Assembly (NCBI RefSeq): GCF_900188295.1
Contig: NZ_FZNM01000003.1
Coordinates: 310,001-374,000, forward strand
Length of the DNA: 64,000 nucleotides
Reading direction: 5' to 3'
Source: Paracoccus sediminis
GTDB taxonomy: Bacteria > Pseudomonadota > Alphaproteobacteria > Rhodobacterales > Rhodobacteraceae
Below, one piece after another: positions 11,392 through 19,614 of the stretch. Below the pieces are notes generated by a model that did no database searches, had not been told where the DNA came from, and was given only the letters and a program-made list of their open reading frames with translations. Position numbers and translations under genes: made by a program. Numbering within the stretch: position 1 is the stretch's first letter; each line of letters opens with the position of its first letter.

Positions 11392-13086
11392 TTAACCCGC
11401 CGCCGCCAGCCCGTCGAGGATCCGTTCCAGGATCGCCCGGCGCGTGGCGGGCTTGCGCAGCAACGCAGCCTCGGCCCGCGCCGCCGCGGACATCGCCTTG
11501 CACGCCTGGGGATTGTCGCGCGCCCAGGCCAGCTTTTCGGCGATGTCGGCACAATGGCGTTCCAGCGGGACATAGTGTTTCCACGGTTGGAAGCGGCCGG
11601 AATAGAACACCTCCCACCCATCGTCCACGGCCAGCAGCACGGACTGGCTGTCGATGGCGCCGATGAAGTTCGACCCGTGATCGTATCCCGTAAGGCATAG
11701 CCGGTAACGGAAACGATGGAAAAAGGCGCGGTCGCGGCGCGGCTTGCAGTAAGGCGCCAGAAACGGATCCTGGGCCAACGCGCGAAAACCCCAGGCCATG
11801 ACCACGCCCAGGTCGAAATCCGGATGCCCCCACCACCGGCGCACAAAGGCCAGCCGGTTGGTGTTGCACAGCCGATCCCACGCCCCCTGGCGCGCGGCGT
11901 CGTCCGCCGCATCGGCAAGTTGGCGCAGGAACACATGCGAGGCCGGGCCGGGTTTGATGTCGCCCGTCATCACGCTGCCCGAGATCATGCCGCGCCAGAC
12001 GACCCGGTCCAGCTTTTCCTCCCATGGGATCGGATCGGGGGCCGCATCGTCGAAACCCGGCAACCCGATGGAATGCTGATCGGGCAGCGGCCACAGAACC
12101 GCGTTCCGGGCGCCCATCCGGCGGTTGTGGCACAGGGTCGGCGCAGACAGGGGTTCACCCTGCGGCGATCCGAACCACCGCGAATCCTCCATGTCGATGC
12201 GCAGCGGCTGGGCACGGCCAAGGCGCAGCACGTCGTTGATGACGCCTTCGGCCCGGATCAGCTTGAAATGCCGGTCGGGGGCGGACACGGCCACGCCCCC
12301 CTGGACCGTGATGCGCCGCTGGTCGCCTTTGCGGTCTGTCACACGCCCCGCGCCATCCCATGCGGAAAAATATTCCGAAAGACCGCCATCCTCTTTCCCG
12401 GTGCCGCCCAGCCCCCGCAGGCAAAAGGCCGCGATGTCGTCGGCATCGTCGGCATCGACCCTCTCGACCGCAGGTCTGCACCGCGCCCGCGCCCGATCGG
12501 CAGGCTGGGTGGCGGCGCCTTGGGCGAACCAGGCCTGCGATCCGGAACCGGGCGGCATCAACCCCAGCCGTGCGGCCAGATCGGCAGGCGTTTCGCGGTC
12601 CAGATCGACACGGATCAGGCGGGGATCGTCGCCAAAGAACGTTTCGACCGCCGCCAGATGACCATGCCAGTCAGCCGTCCACAGGCCGGGAAGGTCGGCC
12701 GGGTCGCAGCCCCGGTGGTGGGCATGGCAGCGCAGGACGGCCCCGCCGTCGCGGGTCAGCCGGTCGAGGATCCAGTCCTCGGGACGGCGCAGGGTCAGGA
12801 TGAAGCGCGCCTGCGGGAAACGCCCGGAAAGCCAGCCGAAATGCCGCCATGCCTGCAACGGCGGGCGCCAGTGCGGGACGTGGCGGTAAAGGCCCGCGAA
12901 CAGCGCGGCGTCCGGCCAACGGGACAACGGTTCCCCGCCGCTGGCCTTGGCGAACAGCATCGTCTCGGCCAGTCGTCCGGCGTCGTGGCAGACGGCAGGG
13001 TGGCCGCTTTGATTGAACAGGGCGGCCAGCCGTTCCTCTCCGCAGCCATCGGGGCTGATGTGGAAGAACAGCGGCCCGCCGGTCAT
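11392..13086 (-). CDS. sulfotransferase-like / CAP10 (GT90) glycosyltransferase fusion
   Basis: About 564 residues in two parts. Residues 1-190 look like a sulfotransferase: an N-terminal FFHISPDGCGEERL nucleotide loop, FILTLRRPEDWILDRL resembling the PAPS 3'-phosphate motif, and DDPRLIRVDLDRETPADLAARLGL. Residues about 230-560 look like the CAP10/GT90 family (capsule and O-glucosylation enzymes): KLDRVVWRGMISG near residue 360, then DDGWEVFYSGRFQPWKHYVPL and EKLAWARDNP. A plausible product modifies an extracellular glycan by sugar transfer and sulfation. ATG 13086 is preferred; a TTG at 13104 overlaps the MFS stop. It lies just downstream of an exporter. Confidence 0.72.
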   Translation of the reverse strand: MTGGPLFFHISPDGCGEERLAALFNQSGHPAVCHDAGRLAETMLFAKASGGEPLSRWPDAALFAGLYRHVPHWRPPLQAWRHFGWLSGRFPQARFILTLRRPEDWILDRLTRDGGAVLRCHAHHRGCDPADLPGLWTADWHGHLAAVETFFGDDPRLIRVDLDRETPADLAARLGLMPPGSGSQAWFAQGAATQPADRARARCRPAVERVDADDADDIAAFCLRGLGGTGKEDGGLSEYFSAWDGAGRVTDRKGDQRRITVQGGVAVSAPDRHFKLIRAEGVINDVLRLGRAQPLRIDMEDSRWFGSPQGEPLSAPTLCHNRRMGARNAVLWPLPDQHSIGLPGFDDAAPDPIPWEEKLDRVVWRGMISGSVMTGDIKPGPASHVFLRQLADAADDAARQGAWDRLCNTNRLAFVRRWWGHPDFDLGVVMAWGFRALAQDPFLAPYCKPRRDRAFFHRFRYRLCLTGYDHGSNFIGAIDSQSVLLAVDDGWEVFYSGRFQPWKHYVPLERHCADIAEKLAWARDNPQACKAMSAAARAEAALLRKPATRRAILERILDGLAAAG

Positions 13087-13093
13087 GGCGCCG

Positions 13094-14296
13094 TCATCCG
13101 GCAATCAACCGGCCCGGTCGCGGCAGGAAGATCGTCAGGATCCCCAGGACCGGCAGGAACGAACACAGCAGAAACACCGCCTCGATCCCGCGCGCATCGG
13201 CCAGCACACCCAGAGCGGCGGCGGCGATGCCGCCCATGCCGAAGGAAAAGCCGAAGAACAGCCCCGCAATGGTGCCGGTGCGGCCTGGCACAAGCTCTTG
13301 CGCAAAGACCACAATGGCCGGGAACGCGGATGCCAGGATCAACCCGATGACGACCGCCAGAACCCCGGTCGCGACCAGCCCGACATGGGGCAGCAGCAGC
13401 GTGAAGGGCAGCACGCCCAGAATGGAAAACCAGATGACCCGCAACGGCCCGATCCGGTCGCCCACGATCCCGCCCAGGATGACGCCCCCGGCCATGCCGC
13501 CCAGAAACAGGAACAGCATGATCTGCGCGCCCTGCGGCCCCAGGCCGAACTTCTCGATCGTGAAGAAGGTGAAATAACTGCTCATCGAGGCGGTATAGAT
13601 GTTCTTCGTGAAGGTCAGGATGGCCAGCACGGCGATTGCCCTTGTCACGATGCTGCGGGGCAGGCGCAGGGCCGTGTCGGACCGCGCGGTAGCGGCGCGG
13701 CGGCGCCCTTCGGCCCAGGCGCCGACCTGCCATAGCAACGTCGCGCCCAGGGCGGCCGCGACCGCAAACCACGCGACCGCCGGGCGGCCCAGCGGCACGA
13801 CGATGAAAGCCGCCAGCAGGGGGCCAAGCGACTGCCCGAAATTGCCGCCCATCTGGAACAGCGACTGCGCGGTCCCGAACCGTCCGCCCGACGCCAGCCG
13901 CGCCATGCGCGAACTTTCGGGATGAAACACCGCCGACCCGACCCCGATCAGCATGGCCCCCGCCAGCAGCATCTCGTAACGATAGGCAAAGGCCAGCAGC
14001 AGCACCCCGCAAAAGGTCGAGGCCATGCCGAAAGGCAGCGACCGCGGCTGGGGATGCCTGTCGGTCGCCATGCCGATCAACGGTTGCAGCAGCGACGCCG
14101 TAACCTGAAAGGCAAAGGTCATCACGCCGATCTGGGCGTATGTCAGCGAAAATTCGACCCGCAGCAGCGGATAGATCGCCGCCAGCATCGACTGCATCAC
14201 GTCGTTTATCATGTGGCACAGGCTGATCGCGGTCAGGATCCCCCAGGCCGTGCCGGTGGCGGCACGGCCGCTGGTCGTCGTGGTGTCGGCGCGCAT
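13094..14296 (-). CDS. MFS exporter, fosmidomycin-resistance (Fsr) type
   Basis: About 400 residues with some 12 hydrophobic helices. Features recall the Fsr family: HMINDVMQSMLAAIYPLL in helix 1, a short loop with GMATDRHPQPRSLPFG, and GSAVFHPESSRMARLASGG in helix 4. The last motif resembles Fsr proteins and not the sugar-porter branch. Such proteins expel drugs or small metabolites with protons. ATG 14296 follows GGGGGA; the frame is open upstream but lacks a ribosome site. The substrate cannot be told from sequence. It is divergent from the GntR gene, whose product may control it. Confidence 0.85.
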   Translation of the reverse strand: MRADTTTTSGRAATGTAWGILTAISLCHMINDVMQSMLAAIYPLLRVEFSLTYAQIGVMTFAFQVTASLLQPLIGMATDRHPQPRSLPFGMASTFCGVLLLAFAYRYEMLLAGAMLIGVGSAVFHPESSRMARLASGGRFGTAQSLFQMGGNFGQSLGPLLAAFIVVPLGRPAVAWFAVAAALGATLLWQVGAWAEGRRRAATARSDTALRLPRSIVTRAIAVLAILTFTKNIYTASMSSYFTFFTIEKFGLGPQGAQIMLFLFLGGMAGGVILGGIVGDRIGPLRVIWFSILGVLPFTLLLPHVGLVATGVLAVVIGLILASAFPAIVVFAQELVPGRTGTIAGLFFGFSFGMGGIAAAALGVLADARGIEAVFLLCSFLPVLGILTIFLPRPGRLIAG

Positions 14297-14564
14297 CGGT
14301 CCCCCAACGATTGACTGCACGTCATGCAATAGCAGCCGCGCCGCGCGGCGCAAGCGGCCAGTCGCCGTGCGAACACCGCTTGCGGGCAAGCCCTTGCCGG
14401 TCGGGCAGGCCACTGTCGATTTGGACAGCTTCCTTTTGCGTCAACGGTTCCCGACATTAGGCAGGTTCTATGTTCCCAGTTTATAAAGTAAAAAAATGGC
14501 AAAGATTTCCGGAAACCTTGTCCGGTCGCTGCGCGCTTCGGGCGCGGCAGGCGGGGGCCGACGC

Positions 14565-15251
14565 ATGAATACCTGGCAATCGGTCCGTGCCGACGTCCTG
14601 GAACGGATCCGCACCCGCGAATGGCCGCCGGGCGAACTGATCCCCACCGAACAGGAGCTGGCGGCCAGCCTTGGCTGCGCCCGTGCAACCGTGAACCGTG
14701 CGCTGCGCGAACTGGCCGACAGCGGCATCATCGAACGCAGGCGCAAGGTCGGCACGCGCGTCGCGGCCACCTCGGCCCGGCGCACGGTGCTGGACATGCC
14801 CGCCATGCGCACCGAGATCGAGGGGATGGGCGCGCGCTATGCCTATGCCCTGGTCAGCTTCAATGCCCATCTGCCCTCGGAAGCCGCGGCCCGTGCCCTG
14901 CAAGTGTCGGCGGACGAGGATCTGTTGCTGGTAACAGTGACCTACAGCGCGGACGGCCATCCCCATTGCTGCGAATCGATCTGGCTGAACACCCGCCTTT
15001 TGCCGCCCGTGACACGCGCGGATGTCGAACGGCAATCGCCGCATGAATGGCTGGCAAGCAAGGTGGCCCTGACGCACGGACGGTTTTCGATCCTGGCCGA
15101 TGCCGCCAAGGGCGATTGCGCGCGTCATCTGGGGATCGCCGAAGGCACGCCGGTCCTGACGATCGAACGCATCAACTGGAACGACACGACCCCGGTGTCC
15201 TTCGCCCGCCAGTTCTATCCCCCCCAGCACCGGCTGGTGTCCGAGGACTGA
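14565..15251 (+). CDS. GntR-family (HutC/UTRA subfamily) transcriptional regulator
   Basis: About 228 residues. The winged helix-turn-helix spans roughly residues 5-70 (VLERIRTREWPPGELIPTE, then CARATVNRALRELADSGIIE). A UTRA effector domain follows, ending GTPVLTIERINWNDTTPVSF. The best start is ATG 14565, after a G-rich stretch; the frame is open from 14496 but has no ribosome site there. UTRA proteins sense small molecules and usually repress neighbouring transport or catabolic genes. Candidates here are the divergent MFS gene and the convergent TRAP permease. The 268-bp upstream region holds a 14-bp palindrome (14338-14351) and CTGTC/GACAG arms (14412-14429). Confidence 0.9.
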   Translation: MNTWQSVRADVLERIRTREWPPGELIPTEQELAASLGCARATVNRALRELADSGIIERRRKVGTRVAATSARRTVLDMPAMRTEIEGMGARYAYALVSFNAHLPSEAAARALQVSADEDLLLVTVTYSADGHPHCCESIWLNTRLLPPVTRADVERQSPHEWLASKVALTHGRFSILADAAKGDCARHLGIAEGTPVLTIERINWNDTTPVSFARQFYPPQHRLVSED

Positions 15252-15253
15252 GC

Positions 15254-16519
15254 CTATCGCACCGTCCACACCAGGGCCGGAAACAGGATCAGCGCCGCCA
15301 AGACCAGAAGGTCCAGAAACAGGAAACGGCCGACGCCCGCAAAGATCGCGGCCGGCCGCACCGTCCCGACCGCCGTGCCGATCACGATGACCGTCAGGCC
15401 CAGCGGCGGCAGGATCAGCGCGATCTCGACCAGCTTGACCAGCACGATGCCGGCCCAGACGGCCTCAAGGCCCCAGGCCGTCGCCAGAGCCAGCCCGAAC
15501 GGCAGGGCCAGGACCAGCATCGCCACAGGCTCGACCGCCAGGCCCAGGGCCACGCAGGCCACGCCCAAAAGGGCAAAGGCCAACGGCATGGGCAGGGTTG
15601 CGGCGGCCCAGTCCGCGACGGCTGCCGGAAGCCCGGTGATGTCCATGAACAGCAGGAACAGCCGCCCCGCGACCAGGATCAGCAGGATCGAGGCCGTTTG
15701 GCGCAGCGCGTCGCGCAGGCCCGCCCACAGCGTTTCGGGCGTCAGGCGGTGCTGGATCAGGCCGAACCCCAGCGTCAGTCCCAGACAGATCGCCACGGCC
15801 GCAACCGGCGACAGCAGACCGGACGCGATGCCGCCCACAAGGATGGCAAACAGGATCGGCGCGGGCCACACCGCCTGCATGGCGGCCCCCGGCCCCATGG
15901 CCAGCGGCGGCGGCACGGGTGCCGCAGCGGGATCGTGCCAGACCCACCACAGCACGACTGCGGCCATTCCCGCCAGCGACAGCACGGCAGGCAGCAACCC
16001 GGCCAGGAACATCGTGGCCACCGGCGTCCCCGACAGCAGTCCCCAGACGATCAGCAGCATCGACGGCGGCAGCAGCGCCCCCAGCGTGCCGCCCATGGCG
16101 ACCGATGCCCCCGCCAGACGCGGATCGTATCCCGCGCGCAGCATGTCCGGGACGGCGATGCGCGACAGGGTGGCGGCGCAGCCCAGCGACGACCCCGCCG
16201 TTGCGGAAAACCCCGCGCAGCCGCCGATCGCGGCCAAGGCCAGCCCGCCCCGCCAGCCTTGCAGGATCACAGCGGCCGCGTCGTGGACACGCGTGGCAAA
16301 GCCCGCGTAAAAGGCGACGTTTCCCAGAAACAGAACCAGCGGCACCAGGGCCAGATCAGGCGCGGTCAGCAGGCCGGACAGCGGATCAAGGGCCTGGTCA
16401 AGGCTGCCCGACAGCGCCAGCCCGGCCAGACCCGCCAGCATCAGCGACAGGGCGATCGGCATTCGCAGGGCAGTCAGCGCGATCACCGCGACCATGGCGG
16501 CAAGGCCGGTGATCCCCAT
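15254..16519 (-). CDS. TRAP transporter large permease (DctM-like)
   Basis: About 421 residues, almost wholly hydrophobic with some 12 helices. It shows TRAP large-subunit signatures such as GCAGFSATAGSSLGCAATLSRIAVPDML and the nearby GGTLGALLPPS motif. It would form the sodium-coupled translocation channel for an organic acid. The small permease (DctQ) and the periplasmic binding protein (DctP) are not adjacent in this window, so it is either an orphan subunit or its partners lie elsewhere. ATG 16519 gives a normal N-terminus (MGITGLAAM). It is convergent with the GntR gene, with 2 bp between stops. Confidence 0.88.
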   Translation of the reverse strand: MGITGLAAMVAVIALTALRMPIALSLMLAGLAGLALSGSLDQALDPLSGLLTAPDLALVPLVLFLGNVAFYAGFATRVHDAAAVILQGWRGGLALAAIGGCAGFSATAGSSLGCAATLSRIAVPDMLRAGYDPRLAGASVAMGGTLGALLPPSMLLIVWGLLSGTPVATMFLAGLLPAVLSLAGMAAVVLWWVWHDPAAAPVPPPLAMGPGAAMQAVWPAPILFAILVGGIASGLLSPVAAVAICLGLTLGFGLIQHRLTPETLWAGLRDALRQTASILLILVAGRLFLLFMDITGLPAAVADWAAATLPMPLAFALLGVACVALGLAVEPVAMLVLALPFGLALATAWGLEAVWAGIVLVKLVEIALILPPLGLTVIVIGTAVGTVRPAAIFAGVGRFLFLDLLVLAALILFPALVWTVR

Positions 16520-16680
16520 TCCGTCGCCTGTCACCCTGTCCCCGAATATGCTGACCCGCTGGCAGGCTAGTCCGGGCAACCGGCGAACTCAAACGGGAAT
16601 TGACCGGAATGTGACCGGCGGTCTATCTGGCGCTTCCACGAAAGACCCCCGATGCTGCGCCTGTCCCGACGGAGAGTTTG

Positions 16681-18000
16681 ATGCCGCGCCTTGCCCGATT
16701 CCCTCTTGTGCTGATGCTGGCATCAGTGACCGCCCTGCCTGTCGCCGCGCAGACGAACAGGCAATTTCTGGCAGCCGATGTCGAGGCGGCCACCTATGGC
16801 GGCGGCGACCTGCCGTCGGGGCGATCGGCGCTGACCACCAAGGTGCAGGTTCTGCTGGATCGGTCGGGTATTTCGCCGGGCGTCATCGACGGCTTCAAGG
16901 GCGGCATGAGCCAGAGCGCGATCATGGCCTTTGAACGCCGGTCGGGACTGCCCATCGACGGAGCGATGGATCCGCATGTCTGGAACCTGCTGCAATCCTT
17001 TGCCGCCCAGCCCGCCACCCAGGACTATACCATCACGCCGGAAGACGCGCAGGGCCTGGTCGATTCGATCCCGGCCGATTACGCCGAAAAGGCGCAGATG
17101 AAGACCCTGGCCCATACCAGCGTGGCGGAACGTCTGGGCGAACGGTTTCACATGGACGAAAAATTCATCGCCTTCCTGAATCCCGGCGTCGATCTGATAC
17201 CGGGCGCCACCATCAAGGTCATCAATCCCGGTTCCCAAATGCGCGGCACCGTCGCGCGCATCCTGGTCGATGTGAACACCCGGCGCGTGGCCGGGTTCGA
17301 TGCGAACGGCCAGTTGCTGGTGGATTTCCCGGCCACCATCGGATCGTCCGCCACGCCGTCGCCGTCGGGCAATCACCATGTGGCCACGATCGCGCTGAAC
17401 CCGAACTATACCTATGATCCCCGAAAGAATTTCCAGCAGGGCGACAACGACAAGCCCCTGGTGGTGCCGCCCGGTCCCAACGGCCCGGTGGGCACGGTCT
17501 GGATCGGCCTGTCCAAGCCCAGCTACGGCATCCACGGCACCCCCACGCCGTCGCAGCTGTTCCAAAACCAGTCCATGGGCTGCGTGCGCCTGACCAACTG
17601 GGACGCCGAGGAACTGGCCCACATGGTGCGCATCGACGGCACCACGGTCGAATTCCTGCCGGCGGGCGTCACCATCGCCGATGCGACGGGCGTTGCCCCG
17701 GCCCCGGCCGCCCCGGCCGAGCCGCTGGCCGTCCCGGATACCGCCGTCCCGGACACGGCCGTCCCGGACGCAACGACCCCCGCACCGCCGGTGGCAACCG
17801 CCACGGCCGATCAGCCGCTTGATTACGATCCCCTTGCCGCCACGCCGCAGCCGGTCGAACCGGTCTTCGAAAACACCTCCGAGGAGGAGGCCGATGCCCT
17901 GGCCCCGCAGCCCGACCCCCAGGCCGATCCACTGACCGACGCGCTGACGGGCGCCCTGCCCGATGGTTTTGTCGTGCCCCCGGCGGATGTCCAGCCATGA
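16681..18000 (+). CDS. L,D-transpeptidase with peptidoglycan-binding domain
   Basis: About 439 residues. It carries a signal peptide (LARFPLVLMLASVTALPVAA), a peptidoglycan-binding-like helical domain (residues about 50-105), a linker with a LysM-like feel, and a YkuD catalytic domain. The active-site block has His285 (GIHGTPTPSQLF) and Cys301 (SMGCVRL). The enzyme would form 3-3 crosslinks or attach proteins to peptidoglycan in the periplasm. The last 110 residues are an acidic Pro/Ala-rich tail with a VPDTA-type repeat. ATG 16681 is chosen over the adjacent TTG because of GGAGAG spacing. It overlaps the extensin-like gene by 4 bp. Confidence 0.92.
   Translation: MPRLARFPLVLMLASVTALPVAAQTNRQFLAADVEAATYGGGDLPSGRSALTTKVQVLLDRSGISPGVIDGFKGGMSQSAIMAFERRSGLPIDGAMDPHVWNLLQSFAAQPATQDYTITPEDAQGLVDSIPADYAEKAQMKTLAHTSVAERLGERFHMDEKFIAFLNPGVDLIPGATIKVINPGSQMRGTVARILVDVNTRRVAGFDANGQLLVDFPATIGSSATPSPSGNHHVATIALNPNYTYDPRKNFQQGDNDKPLVVPPGPNGPVGTVWIGLSKPSYGIHGTPTPSQLFQNQSMGCVRLTNWDAEELAHMVRIDGTTVEFLPAGVTIADATGVAPAPAAPAEPLAVPDTAVPDTAVPDATTPAPPVATATADQPLDYDPLAATPQPVEPVFENTSEEEADALAPQPDPQADPLTDALTGALPDGFVVPPADVQP
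17731..17775 (+). repeat. 15-bp in-frame repeat, three copies
   Basis: Units begin GTCCCGGA at 17731, 17746 and 17761 and encode VPDTA, VPDTA and VPDAT in the Pro/Ala-rich tail of the L,D-transpeptidase. The copies diverge at wobble positions, so this is an older expansion. Confidence 0.8.
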
Positions 18001-18755
18001 ACTGGCTGGGGGCCGTCCTGCTGGCGCTGGGCATGTTCGCAACACCTGCCGCCGCACAGGACCGCCCCCCGGAACGGCCCGATGATATCCGGAAACAGCC
18101 CGAGGCGATCCTCGAAGACACATCCAGTCCTGCTGCCGCGATCTTCGGCCCGCCCGCGCCGCCTGCCTGGTGGGCGCTGCGGGAAGCGGATGCCGATTTC
18201 GCCGCCTGCACCCAGGCGCTGTCCGGTCTTGGCACGGTCTATTCGCTGGAACAGCCCATCGCCGACGACGCGGATCGCGACTGCGGGATCGCCCGCCCGA
18301 TCCGGGTGACGCATATCCTGCCCGGCCTGACGCTGGACGGCGGTGCGGTCATGCGCTGCGGCACGGCGCGGTCGCTTGGTCTTTGGGCCCGCGATTTCCT
18401 GCGCCCGGCGGCGGCGCTGTTGCCGGGGGCGCCAACGGTCGCCGGCTTGCAACTGGGCACGACCTATGATTGCCGCCCCCGCGTCGGCACGGGCGAGGCG
18501 CGGCCCAAACTGTCGGAACACGCGCTTGGGAACGCCATCGACATAGCCGCCATCACGTTCGACGGCGCCGGGCCGCTGACGATCCAGCCGCGCAGGGACA
18601 CGGGCGATCTGGCCGAGGCATTCCAGAGGACGGTCCGGTCGGCGGGATGCCTGTTCTTCACCACGGTCCTCGGCCCCGGTTCGAACGCGGCGCATGGCGG
18701 CCATCTGCATCTGGACGTGGCGGCGCGGCGCGGCGGCTGGCGCCTGTGCCAGTAA
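17997..18755 (+). CDS. extensin-like C-terminal domain protein, exported
   Basis: A 252-residue protein with a signal peptide (MNWLGAVLLALGMFATPAAA). The catalytic-looking extensin-like domain has TYDCRPR, KLSEHALGNAIDIAAI and the terminal HGGHLHLDVA. The His/Asp pattern recalls D-Ala-D-Ala/LAS-type zinc peptidases, and homologues are viewed as cell-wall enzymes. It overlaps the L,D-transpeptidase by 4 bp, which supports a peptidoglycan role. The substrate is unknown. It is convergent with the Crp-family gene, 12 bp away. Confidence 0.85.
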   Translation: MNWLGAVLLALGMFATPAAAQDRPPERPDDIRKQPEAILEDTSSPAAAIFGPPAPPAWWALREADADFAACTQALSGLGTVYSLEQPIADDADRDCGIARPIRVTHILPGLTLDGGAVMRCGTARSLGLWARDFLRPAAALLPGAPTVAGLQLGTTYDCRPRVGTGEARPKLSEHALGNAIDIAAITFDGAGPLTIQPRRDTGDLAEAFQRTVRSAGCLFFTTVLGPGSNAAHGGHLHLDVAARRGGWRLCQ

Positions 18756-18767
18756 GCGGCGCCGCCA

Positions 18768-19529
18768 TCACCGCCGGGTGCGTTCCAGATCCAGATAGAA
18801 CGGATCGAACCGCGCCAGCAGTGTCAGACCCCTCCAGTCGAGAATGGTGATGTCCGACCCCGACCACCGGATCAGGCCGCGGTCGCGCAGATCCCGGACG
18901 GCCCGGTTCACGTGGATCGGGGAATAGCCCAGGATGTCCGCCAGTTCCCGTTGCAGCAAGGGCAACTGGAACTGGCCGTCGGACGCCGCGCCGACGGCGT
19001 TCAGCCGCGTATAGATTTCGCACAGCAGGTGGGCCAGGTGGGCACTGGATCGCAGCGACGCCGCAGCGACCAGCCATTGCCGGTGGATCGCCGCGTCGAT
19101 CAGCGTCGCCATCCACAACAGCCGCGTCAGGTGGGAAAAATTCTCGGTGATTTCGGTCAGTTCGGCGTGGTCGATGAATTCGACCTCGACCGGGCCGACC
19201 GCGACGATGGAATGGTCCAGCTTTGCCAGGGCGAAAGCATGAAGATCCACGAAATCGCCTGGAACGTGCAGCGCGGTAATCACGCGGTCATCGGGTCGCC
19301 CGACCAGCTGGTTCGACCGCGCCGACAATCCGCGCAGCATCATGCAGCTGCGGCTGGGACTGCTGCCCGCCGGCACGATGACCTCGCCGGCGGCGTAATG
19401 GGCATGTTGGGTCGTGAGCGCCCGAAGGCGCGCCAGATCCTGAGGAGCAAGCACGTCACGCCGTTGAAGATAACGGACAAAATATTCGGTTATCGCCAAT
19501 TCCGTCCATTCCTCTCCAGCGGATGACAT
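18768..19529 (-). CDS. Crp/Fnr-family transcriptional regulator
   Basis: About 253 residues: a cyclic-nucleotide-binding beta-barrel fold (YAAGEVIVPAGSS, ALHVPGDFVDLHAFAL), a dimer helix, then a C-terminal winged helix (LQRELADILGYSPIHVNRAVRDLRDRGLIRW). The FNR iron-sulfur cysteines at the N-terminus are absent, and the cAMP-contact motif is not conserved, so the signal is unknown. ATG 19529 is preferred for its length, although no clear ribosome site precedes it; another ATG lies at 19583. It is downstream of fliI on the same strand with an 85-bp gap. Confidence 0.86.
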   Translation of the reverse strand: MSSAGEEWTELAITEYFVRYLQRRDVLAPQDLARLRALTTQHAHYAAGEVIVPAGSSPSRSCMMLRGLSARSNQLVGRPDDRVITALHVPGDFVDLHAFALAKLDHSIVAVGPVEVEFIDHAELTEITENFSHLTRLLWMATLIDAAIHRQWLVAAASLRSSAHLAHLLCEIYTRLNAVGAASDGQFQLPLLQRELADILGYSPIHVNRAVRDLRDRGLIRWSGSDITILDWRGLTLLARFDPFYLDLERTRR

Positions 19530-19614
19530 TTCGCAAATTGGCCTGTTCCGCGCAATGTGCAGATGTTGCGGCCTAACATTCATCAAGCCAAACCGAACGC
19601 TTGCCGACAAGGTT

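Noticed and set aside
14565..15251. GntR regulator as HutC controlling histidine degradation
   Set aside because: No hut genes adjoin it; the N-formylglutamate amidohydrolase-like gene is 30 kb away, so a specific HutC name is not supported.
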